This document shows positions 21,096 to 28,517 of a stretch of DNA of 33,560 bases, in pieces (position 1 is the first letter of the stretch; the number at the start of each line of letters is the position of its first letter). A program made the translations under genes and the position numbers. The notes under the pieces were generated by a model. That model was not told the origin of the DNA, made no database searches, and was given only the letters and a program-made list of their open reading frames with translations. The DNA is from Patescibacteria group bacterium. GTDB taxonomy: Bacteria > Patescibacteriota > Minisyncoccia > Phycocordibacterales > UBA9973. The stretch lies in contig JAHJBA010000057.1 of the NCBI GenBank assembly GCA_018813625.1, positions 1 through 33,560 on the forward strand, written 5' to 3'.

Positions 21096-21611
21096 TTATA
21101 AACTAGGACCTCCCGACAAGGCAGAACCATATTTAATATCTTTTGTGTTTACATATATTGCTTTGTTTGTTTTTGGATCAGGCCCTATTCTTCCGCCAAA
21201 CTTATCTGCTTCAGCTTCGGCCAAAATAGCTTCCATCTCTTTTTGGCTTGGCTCTGTGAAATAACCTTTTTTAATGGCATTTTGAACAATTGCCCCGTGT
21301 CTTACAATAAAGTCTCTTTCTTTTTTATTTTTAAATAAAAACTTATCGGCAAACTTTTCTCCGGTTTCTCTTATTCTTTTTTCGCTGTCTGACAGGAACA
21401 TGCTAGATATTTTTGAACCCAAATCTTTTCGCCTAAGCTTCTCTTGAAGTTTTTTTAACTCCACTAATTCTGCTTGTTCGGAAGCGCTTAAGCTTTCTAC
21501 ATCTTTTATTGCCTCCTTTGCAATTTCTTTAGTATCGCCTCCATCCAATTTATTTTCTTCTTTCACTTCTTCTCCAGTGGCGACCTTTTTTTCTAATTTT
21601 TCCATCTCCAT
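21096..21611 (-). CDS. Hypothetical protein, 171 residues
   Basis: I do not recognise this protein. It is soluble, strongly charged and probably helical. The acidic N-terminal 45 residues (MEMEKLEKKVATGEEVKEEN...) are likely disordered. A charged helical segment around SEQAELVELKKLQEKLRRKDL follows, then a more compact region with FADKFLFKNKKERDFIVRHGAIVQNAIKKGYF (in pieces). It ends GSALSGGPSL. There is no signal peptide or membrane segment. It is the only minus-strand gene in this part, has its own promoter at 21654-21683 and shares a terminator with map. Met 3 is an alternative start. Confidence 0.7.
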   Translation of the reverse strand: MEMEKLEKKVATGEEVKEENKLDGGDTKEIAKEAIKDVESLSASEQAELVELKKLQEKLRRKDLGSKISSMFLSDSEKRIRETGEKFADKFLFKNKKERDFIVRHGAIVQNAIKKGYFTEPSQKEMEAILAEAEADKFGGRIGPDPKTNKAIYVNTKDIKYGSALSGGPSL

Positions 21612-21653
21612 AATATTTTTGTGTTTAATTATTTTTATAAAGCGACTTTTAAT

Positions 21654-21683
21654 ATTATATACATTTTGATTAATGATTGTCCA
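21654..21683 (-). promoter_or_regulatory. Promoter of the minus-strand hypothetical gene
   Basis: On the minus strand TGGACA (21678-21683) lies 18 bases before a perfect TATAAT (21654-21659). The start would be near 21647, about 36 bases before the ATG. Confidence 0.7.
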
Positions 21684-21704
21684 CTAAACTAGTATACCAA
21701 ATTT

Positions 21705-21742
21705 AATTTTAAAAGTCAATGGATGAAATATCTTTTAAAATT
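21705..21742. repeat. Perfect 11-base inverted repeat in the divergent promoter region
   Basis: AATTTTAAAAG (21705-21715) and CTTTTAAAATT (21732-21742) are exact inverted copies 16 bases apart, so their centres are 27 bases apart. They lie between two divergent promoters and the right copy covers the -35 position of the ATPase gene. Each half is itself nearly symmetric (TTTTAAAA), so it may be an operator with two half-sites or simply A/T-rich sequence. Confidence 0.45.
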
Positions 21743-21754
21743 CGGTCTTTGTTG

Positions 21755-21760
21755 TATAAT
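21755..21760 (+). promoter_or_regulatory. -10 box of the conjugation-type ATPase gene
   Basis: A perfect TATAAT ends seven bases before the ATG at 21768, which predicts a leaderless mRNA. No good -35 box is visible 17 bases upstream, where CTTTTA of the inverted repeat lies. Confidence 0.55.
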
Positions 21761-21767
21761 TAAAACA

Positions 21768-24530
21768 ATGGAAGGACAATATTTTAACGAAATGCCAAAA
21801 TTCAAGACTCCCAGGGAGGAGCTTGATTATTTGCGTGCTCATGTCGCTCAAAGGGAGCAAGAACTAATAGATATGGGACATTTTGAGCATGCAGAAGAGA
21901 GTGCGGTGAAAGATGTAGTGGCAGAATACAAAAAAGTTCCAATAGAAGAGGCTGTTCCCGAAGAGGATATTTTAAGTAAAAAAGAAGCTGGGGCGATTGT
22001 ATTAAAACTTAAGCCAGAGATTCATGACACAGTGATGGAGGAGCTTTTAGGGTTGATGATGATTAAGGGGATAAAAAATGTTCTTTCTGTTGTTGAGGCA
22101 ATGAATAATCCTCATATCGACGATGATTTTCACAGACTTTTGGTTCAATATATAAAGACGGGGCAGGTCGTGTCTGGGCTAAAAGAGGGAACACCAATTC
22201 ATAAAGCTCTTAATATGACGCTTTTTGAGGTGACACTTCCTCCTCCCTCTGATGAGGCTGATAAGCAGAAGGGATTTAAAGATTTTATTGGTGCCATGGA
22301 GCAATTTTACGCTGGCATGCAGTCCATTTCCGAAGGCAACAACAATGAAAAGGAAAATTACTTTACTTTGGAAATAGCGCTTGGCAATCAGAGCGATCAA
22401 GTGGTTGTTTATGTTGCTGTGCACAACAAATATGTTCCTCTTTTTGAAAAACAAGTTTTAGCTTTTTACCATGACGCAAAAATCCATGAAGTTTCTGATG
22501 ACTATAATATTTTTAATGAGAAAGGTGGATCTGTGGGTGCATATGGCGTGCTGACTGAACGTCCCGTTTTGCCTATTAAAACCTATGAAAACATAGATCA
22601 CGATCCGATGAATACAATACTCAATGTATTCTCTAAATTAAACACAGAAGGAGAAGGGGCCGCTATACAAATAGTTGTTGCCCCTGCTGGTAATAAGTTT
22701 ATCAATGAGTTTCATATGATTTTGGACGATGTAAAAAGTGGAACATCGGTCAAACATGCGGCGGACAATTTTTATAAATTTAATAAAGCATTATTAAAAG
22801 CATCAAAAGAATTTCTTTTTGGTTTAAAAAAGAAAGATGAAGATGAGAAATCTATGCCTGGTAGGCGAGCGGTGGATGAGGGTGCTGTTGAAAAAATAAA
22901 CAACAAAGTAAAAAGTACGATAATGAAGGCAAATATCCGTGTTATTGCATCAGCGGAAACAAAAGAGCGTGCCGGGGCCATTCTTAAAGAAGTGGAATCT
23001 TCCTTTAATCAATTTTCTGAAGCGGCCAGTAATGAAATAAAATTTAAAGAAGTTTCTGGGGGTGAATTGAAGCAACTTTTCCATGATTTTTCATATAGGA
23101 CTTTTTCTAATGACAGAATTTTACCTTTAAATCTAAAAGAGCTTTCATCTATCTTTCATTTTCCAGTTGGCATATCAAGCCAACCTCAACTTAAGGAGGC
23201 TAAGGCGGGGATTGCTCCTGCTCCTATTGAGATGAGTAAAGAAGGAGTCCTTCTTGGAATTAATAGTTATCGGGGAAAAGATACAGAAATACGCATAGCT
23301 CGAGAGGATCGCCTCAGGCATTTCTATGTTGTTGGGCAGACCGGAACAGGTAAGACAAATATTATGCTTAATATGATTACTCAGGACATAAAAAATGGTG
23401 ATGGTTGTTGTTATATAGATCCCCATGGCACAGATATCCAAACAATTTTGTCCCGTATTCCAAAAGAACGCGTAGATGATGTTATTTATTTTGATCCTGC
23501 ATATACTGCACGTCCCATGGGCCTTAATATGCTTGAATTTGATCCCAAGTACCCAGAACAAAAAACATTTGTGGTAAATGAACTTATGGGGATTTTTAAT
23601 AAGCTCTTTGACATGAAAACTTCCGGTGGGCCGATGTTTGAACAATATTTTAAAAATAGCGCTTTCCTCATAATGGAGGATCCGGAATCAGGCAATACTT
23701 TACTTGAGATTTCGCGTGTTTTGGCGGACAAGGAGTTTCGTGACATGAAGCTTTCGAAATGCAAAAATCCAATCATTAAACAGTTTTGGGTGAATGCAGA
23801 ACAAACCACTGGAGACCAAAGTTTAGCAAATTTTGTACCTTATATTACTTCGAAATTTGATAATTTCATTTCTAATGACATTATGCGTCCAGTAGTTTTA
23901 CAGGAAAAATCAGTTTTTAATTTTAGAAAGATTATGGACGAGAAAAAAATATTGCTCGTGAATCTTTCAAAAGGAAGACTGGGTGATATAAACGCCAATC
24001 TTATTGGCCTTGTGCTTGTTGGAAAAATCCAAATGGCAGCACTTTCTCGTGTTGATATGTTTGGCAAGCCCATGAATGATTTTTATCTTTACATCGATGA
24101 ATTTCAGAATGTCACGACAGATTCCATTTCCTCTATTTTGTCTGAAGCTAGAAAATATAAATTATCGCTTAATATTGCGCATCAATATATTACTCAATTA
24201 GAAGAGGGAATAAAAAATGCTGTTTTTGGAAATGTTGGTTCCATGGCGGTGTTTCGGGTTAGCTCCGAAGATGCAGAATTTTTGGAAAAAAGATTTCAAC
24301 CTACGTTTAAAGCATCTGATATTATGAAACTTGATAATTATAATGCTTACGTAAACATGTTGGTGAAGGGTCAGCCGACAAAGCCTTTCAATCTTAGAAC
24401 GCTTCCACCAGAAGAAGGTAATCTAAAATTAGTGGAAAGTCTCAAAGAACTTTCCTATCTAAAATATGGCCGTGACAGGGAAGAGATTGAAGCTGAAATC
24501 ATGGCTAAATATGAAATTCAAAATAATTAA
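21768..24530 (+). CDS. VirD4/TraG/VirB4-like DNA-transfer ATPase
   Basis: The product resembles ATPases of type IV secretion and conjugation. From 21768 it is 920 residues. The N-terminal half (to about 500) is helical and specific, with no membrane segment. The C-terminal half is a RecA-like motor: Walker A GQTGTGKTN (523-531), CCYIDPHGTD, the Walker B-like LYIDEF (D777-E778) and the late motifs LSLNIAHQYITQLE and NVGSMAVFRVSSEDAEFLEKRF (in pieces). The lack of transmembrane helices and the hinge motifs fit the soluble motor type common in Parcubacteria. No other secretion genes lie in the window. The frame is open to 21723, but the TATAAT box falls within that stretch, favouring the ATG at 21768. 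It could also be a HerA-like DNA pump. Confidence 0.8.
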   Translation: MEGQYFNEMPKFKTPREELDYLRAHVAQREQELIDMGHFEHAEESAVKDVVAEYKKVPIEEAVPEEDILSKKEAGAIVLKLKPEIHDTVMEELLGLMMIKGIKNVLSVVEAMNNPHIDDDFHRLLVQYIKTGQVVSGLKEGTPIHKALNMTLFEVTLPPPSDEADKQKGFKDFIGAMEQFYAGMQSISEGNNNEKENYFTLEIALGNQSDQVVVYVAVHNKYVPLFEKQVLAFYHDAKIHEVSDDYNIFNEKGGSVGAYGVLTERPVLPIKTYENIDHDPMNTILNVFSKLNTEGEGAAIQIVVAPAGNKFINEFHMILDDVKSGTSVKHAADNFYKFNKALLKASKEFLFGLKKKDEDEKSMPGRRAVDEGAVEKINNKVKSTIMKANIRVIASAETKERAGAILKEVESSFNQFSEAASNEIKFKEVSGGELKQLFHDFSYRTFSNDRILPLNLKELSSIFHFPVGISSQPQLKEAKAGIAPAPIEMSKEGVLLGINSYRGKDTEIRIAREDRLRHFYVVGQTGTGKTNIMLNMITQDIKNGDGCCYIDPHGTDIQTILSRIPKERVDDVIYFDPAYTARPMGLNMLEFDPKYPEQKTFVVNELMGIFNKLFDMKTSGGPMFEQYFKNSAFLIMEDPESGNTLLEISRVLADKEFRDMKLSKCKNPIIKQFWVNAEQTTGDQSLANFVPYITSKFDNFISNDIMRPVVLQEKSVFNFRKIMDEKKILLVNLSKGRLGDINANLIGLVLVGKIQMAALSRVDMFGKPMNDFYLYIDEFQNVTTDSISSILSEARKYKLSLNIAHQYITQLEEGIKNAVFGNVGSMAVFRVSSEDAEFLEKRFQPTFKASDIMKLDNYNAYVNMLVKGQPTKPFNLRTLPPEEGNLKLVESLKELSYLKYGRDREEIEAEIMAKYEIQNN

Positions 24531-24580
24531 ATATATTTTGAATTTTTATTTAAATTTGCTAAGATTATACGAAGTTATAT

Positions 24581-24586
24581 TATAAT
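24581..24586 (+). promoter_or_regulatory. -10 box of ndk
   Basis: TATAAT at 24581-24586 lies in a very A/T-rich stretch 18 bases before the ndk ATG. TTGCTA (24556-24561) would be the -35 box, but with a long 19-base spacer. Confidence 0.45.
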
Positions 24587-24604
24587 TTAATTTTTTAGAA
24601 ATTT

Positions 24605-25126
24605 ATGTCTCATTTAGAAAAAACCCTTATTGTATTTAAGCCAGATGCAGTTCAGCGTGGTCTTGTTGGGGAGATTTTGTCTCGTTTTGAAAAAGTTGGA
24701 TTGAAGATTATTGGTGTAAAAATGCTTAAGCCAGACTATGATCATTATTTTCACCATTATGAAAAGATTGGGAAAATGATTTCTCGTCGAGGGCAAGAAG
24801 TTTTTGATGTAACACTTAAGATGATGGGTGCGGGTCCAGTAGTCGCTTTTGTTCTAGAGGGGATTGAAGCGGCTTCTCTGGTTCGCAAAATGGTTGGTTC
24901 CACTGAGCCAAAATCTGCCTTACCGGGAACCATCCGTGGAGATTACGCGCACATGAGCTATATCTATGGAGATGTCAACAAGGTTGGGATTCCAAATCTT
25001 ATTCATGCCTCCGGTGATGCTGAAGAGGCTAAAAATGAAATTGCTCATTGGTTCTCTGATAGTGAACTTTATGAATATGAAACGGCGCACGAAAAATTTA
25101 CTCAAACTAAAAAACCTAGTAAATAA
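24605..25126 (+). CDS. ndk: Nucleoside-diphosphate kinase
   Basis: NDK transfers phosphate from ATP to other nucleoside diphosphates through a phosphohistidine. The product begins MSHLEKTLIVFKPDAVQRGLVGEI, a typical start, and has the active-site segment NLIHASGDAEEA with the catalytic His at residue 134; the usual NxxHGSDS reads NLIHASGD. It is 173 residues, longer than the usual 140-150, with an insert around residues 48-66 (YFHHYEKIGKMISRRGQEVF) and a C-terminal tail. With the adk-like and UMP kinase genes it completes nucleotide interconversion in this window. It is a single-gene unit followed by the 6S-like RNA. Confidence 0.95.
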   Translation: MSHLEKTLIVFKPDAVQRGLVGEILSRFEKVGLKIIGVKMLKPDYDHYFHHYEKIGKMISRRGQEVFDVTLKMMGAGPVVAFVLEGIEAASLVRKMVGSTEPKSALPGTIRGDYAHMSYIYGDVNKVGIPNLIHASGDAEEAKNEIAHWFSDSELYEYETAHEKFTQTKKPSK

Positions 25127-25178
25127 AAGACAAATATTCTTGTTTTTTTCTAAAAACTATGTTTTTATTTAAAATCTA

Positions 25179-25206
25179 TTGCAAAAATTACTGGAATAGA
25201 TAAACT
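25179..25206 (+). promoter_or_regulatory. Promoter of the 6S-like RNA
   Basis: TTGCAA (25179-25184), 16 bases and TAAACT (25201-25206) predict a start at about 25213, the first base of the closing stem of the RNA. The infC promoter has the same -10 box. Confidence 0.6.
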
Positions 25207-25212
25207 TTTAAT

Positions 25213-25340
25213 AGGGTTATTTTCAATTATTACCTAGAACAATAATCTTTGGGAATCTCGATCACATTCGGCCTTGGCCCCTTGTGTCTGATACCCACCT
25301 AGCTTTTAAGCTACGGTAATACATTGAAAATAGTCCTAAG
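25213..25340 (+). ncRNA. ssrS: Probable 6S RNA
   Basis: The 266-base gap after ndk holds no gene but a rod-shaped RNA. A 15-pair closing stem (AGGGTTATTTTCAAT at 25213-25227 with ATTGAAAATAGTCCT at 25323-25337, two G.U pairs) continues into TATTACC/GGTAATA (25228-25234 with 25315-25321) after a single bulged C. A large internal bubble follows: TAGAACAATAATCTT on the left, and on the right a small hairpin TAGCT-TTTA-AGCTA (25300-25313). The tip is a rod from TGGG/CCCA (25250-25297). Closing stem, asymmetric central bubble with a small 3' hairpin and terminal rod are the hallmarks of 6S RNA, which mimics an open promoter and binds RNA polymerase. At about 127 bases it is short for the family. 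The SRP RNA tetraloop motif is absent. Confidence 0.72.
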
Positions 25341-25343
25341 AAG

Positions 25344-25370
25344 AATTCCGCCTTGGCGGATTTTTTCTTT
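25344..25370 (+). terminator. Terminator of the 6S-like RNA
   Basis: TCCGCC (25347-25352) and GGCGGA (25355-25360) form a stem with effective loop CTTG, followed by six T residues and further T-rich sequence. Confidence 0.85.
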
Positions 25371-25392
25371 TTAAAATGTTAAAATTATAGGA

Positions 25393-25788
25393 ATGAACAA
25401 AAAAAAGCTTCTGATACGCCTAGTCTTTCTAATTCTTTTTATCTTTGCACTAAATTATATAGCAACTGGATTTTATTGGTATTTCAGTATTTGGTATTTT
25501 GACATGTTGATGCATTTTTTAGGTGGATTTTGGGCCGGCTTGGCGGTGATTTATGTTTTATCAAGTCAAGAATTAGATTTTAAATTAATAATTAAGGTTT
25601 TTTTGGGTGTTTTGTTGATAGGGTTTTTATGGGAGGTATTTGAAGTTTCAGTTGATAAGACTATTTCTCAAAATCCTTTCAATTTTTTAGATACCGTTTC
25701 TGATATATTCTTTGATCTGGCCGGAGGTGGGCTTTCCTTGATTTACTTTTCGAAGAGAATTATGACTAAAATAAAAAATGGGATATAA
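25393..25788 (+). CDS. Small integral membrane protein with four predicted helices
   Basis: The 131-residue product has four hydrophobic segments at about 8-29, 37-57, 64-84 and 100-121. Conserved-looking polar or aromatic residues lie in or near them: FDMLMHFLGGFWAG, GFLWEVFEVSVDK and DTVSDIFFDLAGG. The pattern H...GG...WE..E...D..SD...D..GG is like that of the DUF2238/YjdF-type and VanZ-like families, whose roles are poorly known, so no reaction is proposed. It starts after the 6S terminator. The next gene's -10 box overlaps its stop codon. Confidence 0.7.
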   Translation: MNKKKLLIRLVFLILFIFALNYIATGFYWYFSIWYFDMLMHFLGGFWAGLAVIYVLSSQELDFKLIIKVFLGVLLIGFLWEVFEVSVDKTISQNPFNFLDTVSDIFFDLAGGGLSLIYFSKRIMTKIKNGI

Positions 25789-25789
25789 T
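25762..25789 (+). promoter_or_regulatory. Promoter of the beta-CASP nuclease gene
   Basis: ATGACT (25762-25767), 16 bases and a perfect TATAAT (25784-25789) predict a start near 25796, the A of an ATG. The box contains the stop codon of the preceding gene. Confidence 0.6.
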
Positions 25790-25795
25790 AAAAAA

Positions 25796-27160
25796 ATGGA
25801 AGAGATGGCTAAAATTACATTTTGTGGTGGGGCAGGCTCAGTGACGGGAGCTAATTTCCTTTTTGAGGTATATGGTAAAAAAATTCTAGTAGATTGTGGG
25901 CTTACGCAAGGATCTAAATTGGCTGATGACATAAACTGGGACCCTTTTTCTTATAATCCAAAAGAAATAGATATTCTTTTTGTCACTCACTCTCACATAG
26001 ATCACATTGGAAGGATTCCAAAATTAATTCATGACGGCTTCCGTGGAAAAATTTATTCTACTTTTCCCACTAAGGCGCTTATTGATCCTATGCTTAAAGA
26101 TACGGCCGGAATACTTTCTAAAAACAAAGAATTTTCGTTACACGAGATTTATTCCGACAATAATATAAAATTAGCCCTTTCTTTATGGCAGGGGTTTGAA
26201 TACCATGAAAAAATAAAAATTACTGAAAACCTAGAGGCCTCTTTTCTTAATGCTGGGCATATTTTGGGTTCCGCCATGGTTGAGTTTATCTTTAATAAGA
26301 AAAAATTTGTTTTTACTGGTGACTTGGGCAATTCTCCTTCTCCTATTTTGCCGGATTGCGAGAGAATTACGGATGCAGATTATTTGATAATGGAGAGTAC
26401 GTATGGTGACCGTAATCACGAATCTCGTAATGATAGAAAAAATATGCTAGAAGACGCGATTGAAGAAAACGTTAAAAAGAAAGGCACGCTCATGATACCC
26501 ACTTTTTCTCTGGAGCGTACTCAGGAACTTCTTTTTGAGATAAATGACTTGATAGAAAGGGGGAGCATTCCTCTAGTGCCATTTTTCTTAGATTCTCCAC
26601 TTGCCATCAAGTTAACTGATATATATAAAAAATTTGAGAGTTACTTGAATGATGAAGCCAAAAAATTAATAGAGTCTGGCAAAGATGTTTTTGTTTTTCC
26701 GGGACTTCGACCGACGCTGGAGGCAGAACAATCAAGAACAATACTCCGAATGCCCAATCCGAAGATAATTATCGCTGGTTCTGGTATGTCGTCTGGGGGC
26801 AGAATTGTGCATCACGAAAAACAATATCTTCCTGACCCCAACAATATGCTTTTACTTACTGGATATCAGTCTGTGGGTACTCCAGGCCGTTTAATTCAGG
26901 AAGGGGATAAGACCGTTCGTATTTATGGAGAGGATGTAACAGTGCGCGCTAAGGTTATTACCATACATGGTTATTCTGGACACAAAGATTCTGATAATTT
27001 ACTAAGTTTTGTTGAAGACACACAGGAAACCTTGAGAAAGGTCTTCGTGGTTATGGGTGAGCCAAAATCGTCAATGTTTTTGGCTCAAAAGATTAGAGAT
27101 AATTTAGGGGTAGAAACGTCTGTGCCAGAGTTAGGAGAAAGTATTTCGCTTCCTTGTTAA
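25796..27160 (+). CDS. Metallo-beta-lactamase/beta-CASP RNA nuclease (CPSF73/YSH1-like)
   Basis: This is a predicted RNA-processing or exonuclease enzyme of the cytoplasm. From 25796 it is 454 residues. The metal site HSHIDH is at 65-70, the next ligand in AGHILGS and an Asp in FTGDLG. The beta-CASP domain follows with ESTYGDR, TFSLERTQELL and GSGMSSGGRIVHH. The RNA-specificity segment contains ITIHGYSGHKD with the last His ligand. No KH domain precedes it, unlike archaeal aCPSF1. The frame is open to 25778, six codons earlier, but TATAAT overlaps that stretch and the ATG at 25796 would be leaderless. It is distinct from RNase J, which has a different C-terminal domain. Confidence 0.93.
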   Translation: MEEMAKITFCGGAGSVTGANFLFEVYGKKILVDCGLTQGSKLADDINWDPFSYNPKEIDILFVTHSHIDHIGRIPKLIHDGFRGKIYSTFPTKALIDPMLKDTAGILSKNKEFSLHEIYSDNNIKLALSLWQGFEYHEKIKITENLEASFLNAGHILGSAMVEFIFNKKKFVFTGDLGNSPSPILPDCERITDADYLIMESTYGDRNHESRNDRKNMLEDAIEENVKKKGTLMIPTFSLERTQELLFEINDLIERGSIPLVPFFLDSPLAIKLTDIYKKFESYLNDEAKKLIESGKDVFVFPGLRPTLEAEQSRTILRMPNPKIIIAGSGMSSGGRIVHHEKQYLPDPNNMLLLTGYQSVGTPGRLIQEGDKTVRIYGEDVTVRAKVITIHGYSGHKDSDNLLSFVEDTQETLRKVFVVMGEPKSSMFLAQKIRDNLGVETSVPELGESISLPC

Positions 27161-27162
27161 AT

Positions 27163-27173
27163 TGGTATATAAT
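27163..27173 (+). promoter_or_regulatory. -10 region of the LOG-like gene
   Basis: TGGTATATAAT contains TATAAT (27168-27173) and an extended -10 type TGg ahead of TATATA. The predicted start is at the ATG (27180), giving a leaderless mRNA. No clear -35 is seen. Confidence 0.5.
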
Positions 27174-27179
27174 TAAAAT

Positions 27180-27779
27180 ATGGATACTTTATCATTAAAT
27201 CCTTATACGAAGCACGGACATCATCAGATAAAAATCTGTGTTTCTGGTGCAGCTGAAACAGGGCATTGTGGAGCCGGGGCACTTGAAAAAGCAAAGGAAT
27301 TGGGGCGTGAGATTGCGCGTCAAGGGGCGGTATTGGTTACAGGGGCTACTACTGGATTTCCACTTTGGGCAGCAATGGGAGCAAAGGAGGTCGGTGGGCT
27401 TTCCATCGGATTTTCTCCAGCTGCTACCGAAAAAGAACATGTGGAAGTTTACAAGCTCCCCATTGATTATTTGGATTTAATAATTTATACGGGTTTTGGC
27501 TATCCGGGAAGAGACTTGCTCCTTACTCGCTCAACCGATGCGGTAATCTGTGGATGCGGGCGTATTGGAACGATTCATGAATTTACGATTGCATTTGAAG
27601 ACGGGAAGGTTATTGGCGTCTTTGAAGGTCCTTGGGAGATGTCAAAGCAATTAAAGGAAATTATAGATAAAAGCCACCGTCCGAATCCGAAAATTGTTTT
27701 TGGCGAAGACCCAAAAAAAATTGTTACAGATGTTATTGATCTCGTTAAAAAATACAAAGTGGACGAATTCAAAATTTAA
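27180..27779 (+). CDS. LOG/SLOG-family Rossmann-fold protein
   Basis: The 199-residue product belongs to the family often annotated as lysine decarboxylase-like or TIGR00725, whose better-known members cleave cytokinin nucleotides or bind nucleotide ligands. It has ICVSGAAETGHCG near residue 19, VTGATTGFPLWAA and the diagnostic GYPGRDLLLTRSTDAVICGCGRIGTIHEFTIAFEDGKVIGVF (in pieces, residues about 103-144). The PGRD and GxGT..E motifs match the nucleotide-binding active site, although the first Gly of the usual GGxGT is Arg-shifted (CGRIGTIHE). The substrate is unknown. It ends at a terminator shared with rplT on the other strand. Confidence 0.82.
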   Translation: MDTLSLNPYTKHGHHQIKICVSGAAETGHCGAGALEKAKELGREIARQGAVLVTGATTGFPLWAAMGAKEVGGLSIGFSPAATEKEHVEVYKLPIDYLDLIIYTGFGYPGRDLLLTRSTDAVICGCGRIGTIHEFTIAFEDGKVIGVFEGPWEMSKQLKEIIDKSHRPNPKIVFGEDPKKIVTDVIDLVKKYKVDEFKI

Positions 27780-27790
27780 ATAAGAAGCCC

Positions 27791-27818
27791 AAAAAATCCC
27801 CTTGATAGGGGATTTTTT
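27791..27818. terminator. Bidirectional terminator between the LOG-like gene and rplT
   Basis: AAAAAATCCCC (27791-27801) pairs with GGGGATTTTTT (27808-27818) around TTGATA. It has A and T tracts on both sides and serves the two convergent units. Confidence 0.92.
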
Positions 27819-27828
27819 GATTTATATA

Positions 27829-28173
27829 TTATTTTAGGCTTGCGAGAATTTTTTCGAAAGTTTTTGGATGATTTTCGGCTAGGTCTGAGAGAATCTTTCT
27901 GTCTAACTCGATCTTCTTTTTCTTTAGGGTTCCGATCAGCTTTGAATAGGACATTCCAAGTTCGCGGGATCCGGCGTTTATTTTAATGTTCCAAAGCTTT
28001 CTGTTGTGAGATTTTCTATCTTTTCTATGTGCAAAAGAATAATTACCAGCGTGTAAAAGTGCCTCCTTTGCCTGACGTTCCTTCGACTTTCGTCCATGAC
28101 GAAAACCTTTCGTTTGTTTTAAAACACTTCTCCTTCTTTTTAATGCATGTACTCCTTTTTTGACTCTTGTCAT
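27829..28173 (-). CDS. rplT: 50S ribosomal protein L20
   Basis: L20 is required for early large-subunit assembly and in E. coli represses rpmI-rplT. The 114-residue product starts MTRVKKGVHALKRRRSVLKQTKGF and has the family segments GRKSKERQAKEALLHAGNYSFAHRKDRK (in pieces), LWNIKINAGSRELGMSYSKLIGTLKK and AENHPKTFEKI. It is the last gene of the infC-rpmI-rplT unit. The 34-base gap from rpmI includes an A/T palindrome. Confidence 0.97.
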   Translation of the reverse strand: MTRVKKGVHALKRRRSVLKQTKGFRHGRKSKERQAKEALLHAGNYSFAHRKDRKSHNRKLWNIKINAGSRELGMSYSKLIGTLKKKKIELDRKILSDLAENHPKTFEKILASLK

Positions 28174-28207
28174 AAATCAATTACGAATTAAAAATTTTAA
28201 TTTTTAA

Positions 28208-28393
28208 TTAAATTCCTGGTAATAAGTGGCTCTTGGGCTTATTCTTAATTGTGAAGCCCTGACCCTTGCGACCTGCCAATTGGGTTGTTCGTGATTGTTT
28301 TGCATTGAAATGATTAAAACCCGGTTTGCGAGAAATCACCTTCCCATTTTTTGTTAATTTTAATCTTTTTGTGTATGACTTATTTGTTTTCAT
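28208..28393 (-). CDS. rpmI: 50S ribosomal protein L35
   Basis: L35 is a small large-subunit protein. The 61-residue product begins MKTNKSYTKRLKLTKNGKVISRKPGFNHFNAKQSRTTQ (in pieces) and fits the family K-T-x-K-S-x-x-K-R-F pattern. Its ATG is the end of a family B hairpin, GGGATG on the minus strand. In E. coli the L20 repression site lies upstream of rpmI in the same gene gap. Confidence 0.94.
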   Translation of the reverse strand: MKTNKSYTKRLKLTKNGKVISRKPGFNHFNAKQSRTTQLAGRKGQGFTIKNKPKSHLLPGI

Positions 28394-28514
28394 CCCGTTT
28401 AGAAGCAGGTCGCGGTCTTGTTTTTATAATAAACCACCTCTGCTAATTAAATTTTTAATAATATTTTTGATTTTCCCGTTTTTGACTGCGACCGCGGCTT
28501 CTAACGGGATTCAT
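28391..28514 (-). repeat. Family B start-codon hairpin, copy 3 (rpmI)
   Basis: Reading the minus strand, ATCCCGTTAGAAG and CCGCGGTCGC form the left arm (28484-28510). GACCGCGACC and TGCTTCTAAACGGGATG form the right arm, ending at 28391 in the rpmI start codon. The outer 13 pairs have one bulged base. The inner arms use GCGGTC/GACCGC where the rplC and rplD copies use GCGATC/GATCGC, a matched change. The whole infC-rpmI gap is this element. Confidence 0.88.
28455..28514 (-). CDS. Putative leader peptide upstream of rpmI
   Basis: The frame opens three bases after the infC stop with ATGAATCCCGTTAGA and reads MNPVRSRGRSQKRENQKYY, then TAA (28455-28457) in the loop, about 60 bases before the rpmI start. 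Its first seven residues equal those of the rplC leader. Stopping within the loop, it would open only the left arm. Confidence 0.38.
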   Translation of the reverse strand: MNPVRSRGRSQKRENQKYY

Positions 28515-28517
28515 TCT

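Noticed and set aside
25213..25340. SRP 4.5S RNA or an RNase P RNA in the gap after ndk
   Set aside because: The SRP GGAA tetraloop motif with its flanking internal loops is missing, and the RNA is too short and rod-like for RNase P RNA. 6S fits better.
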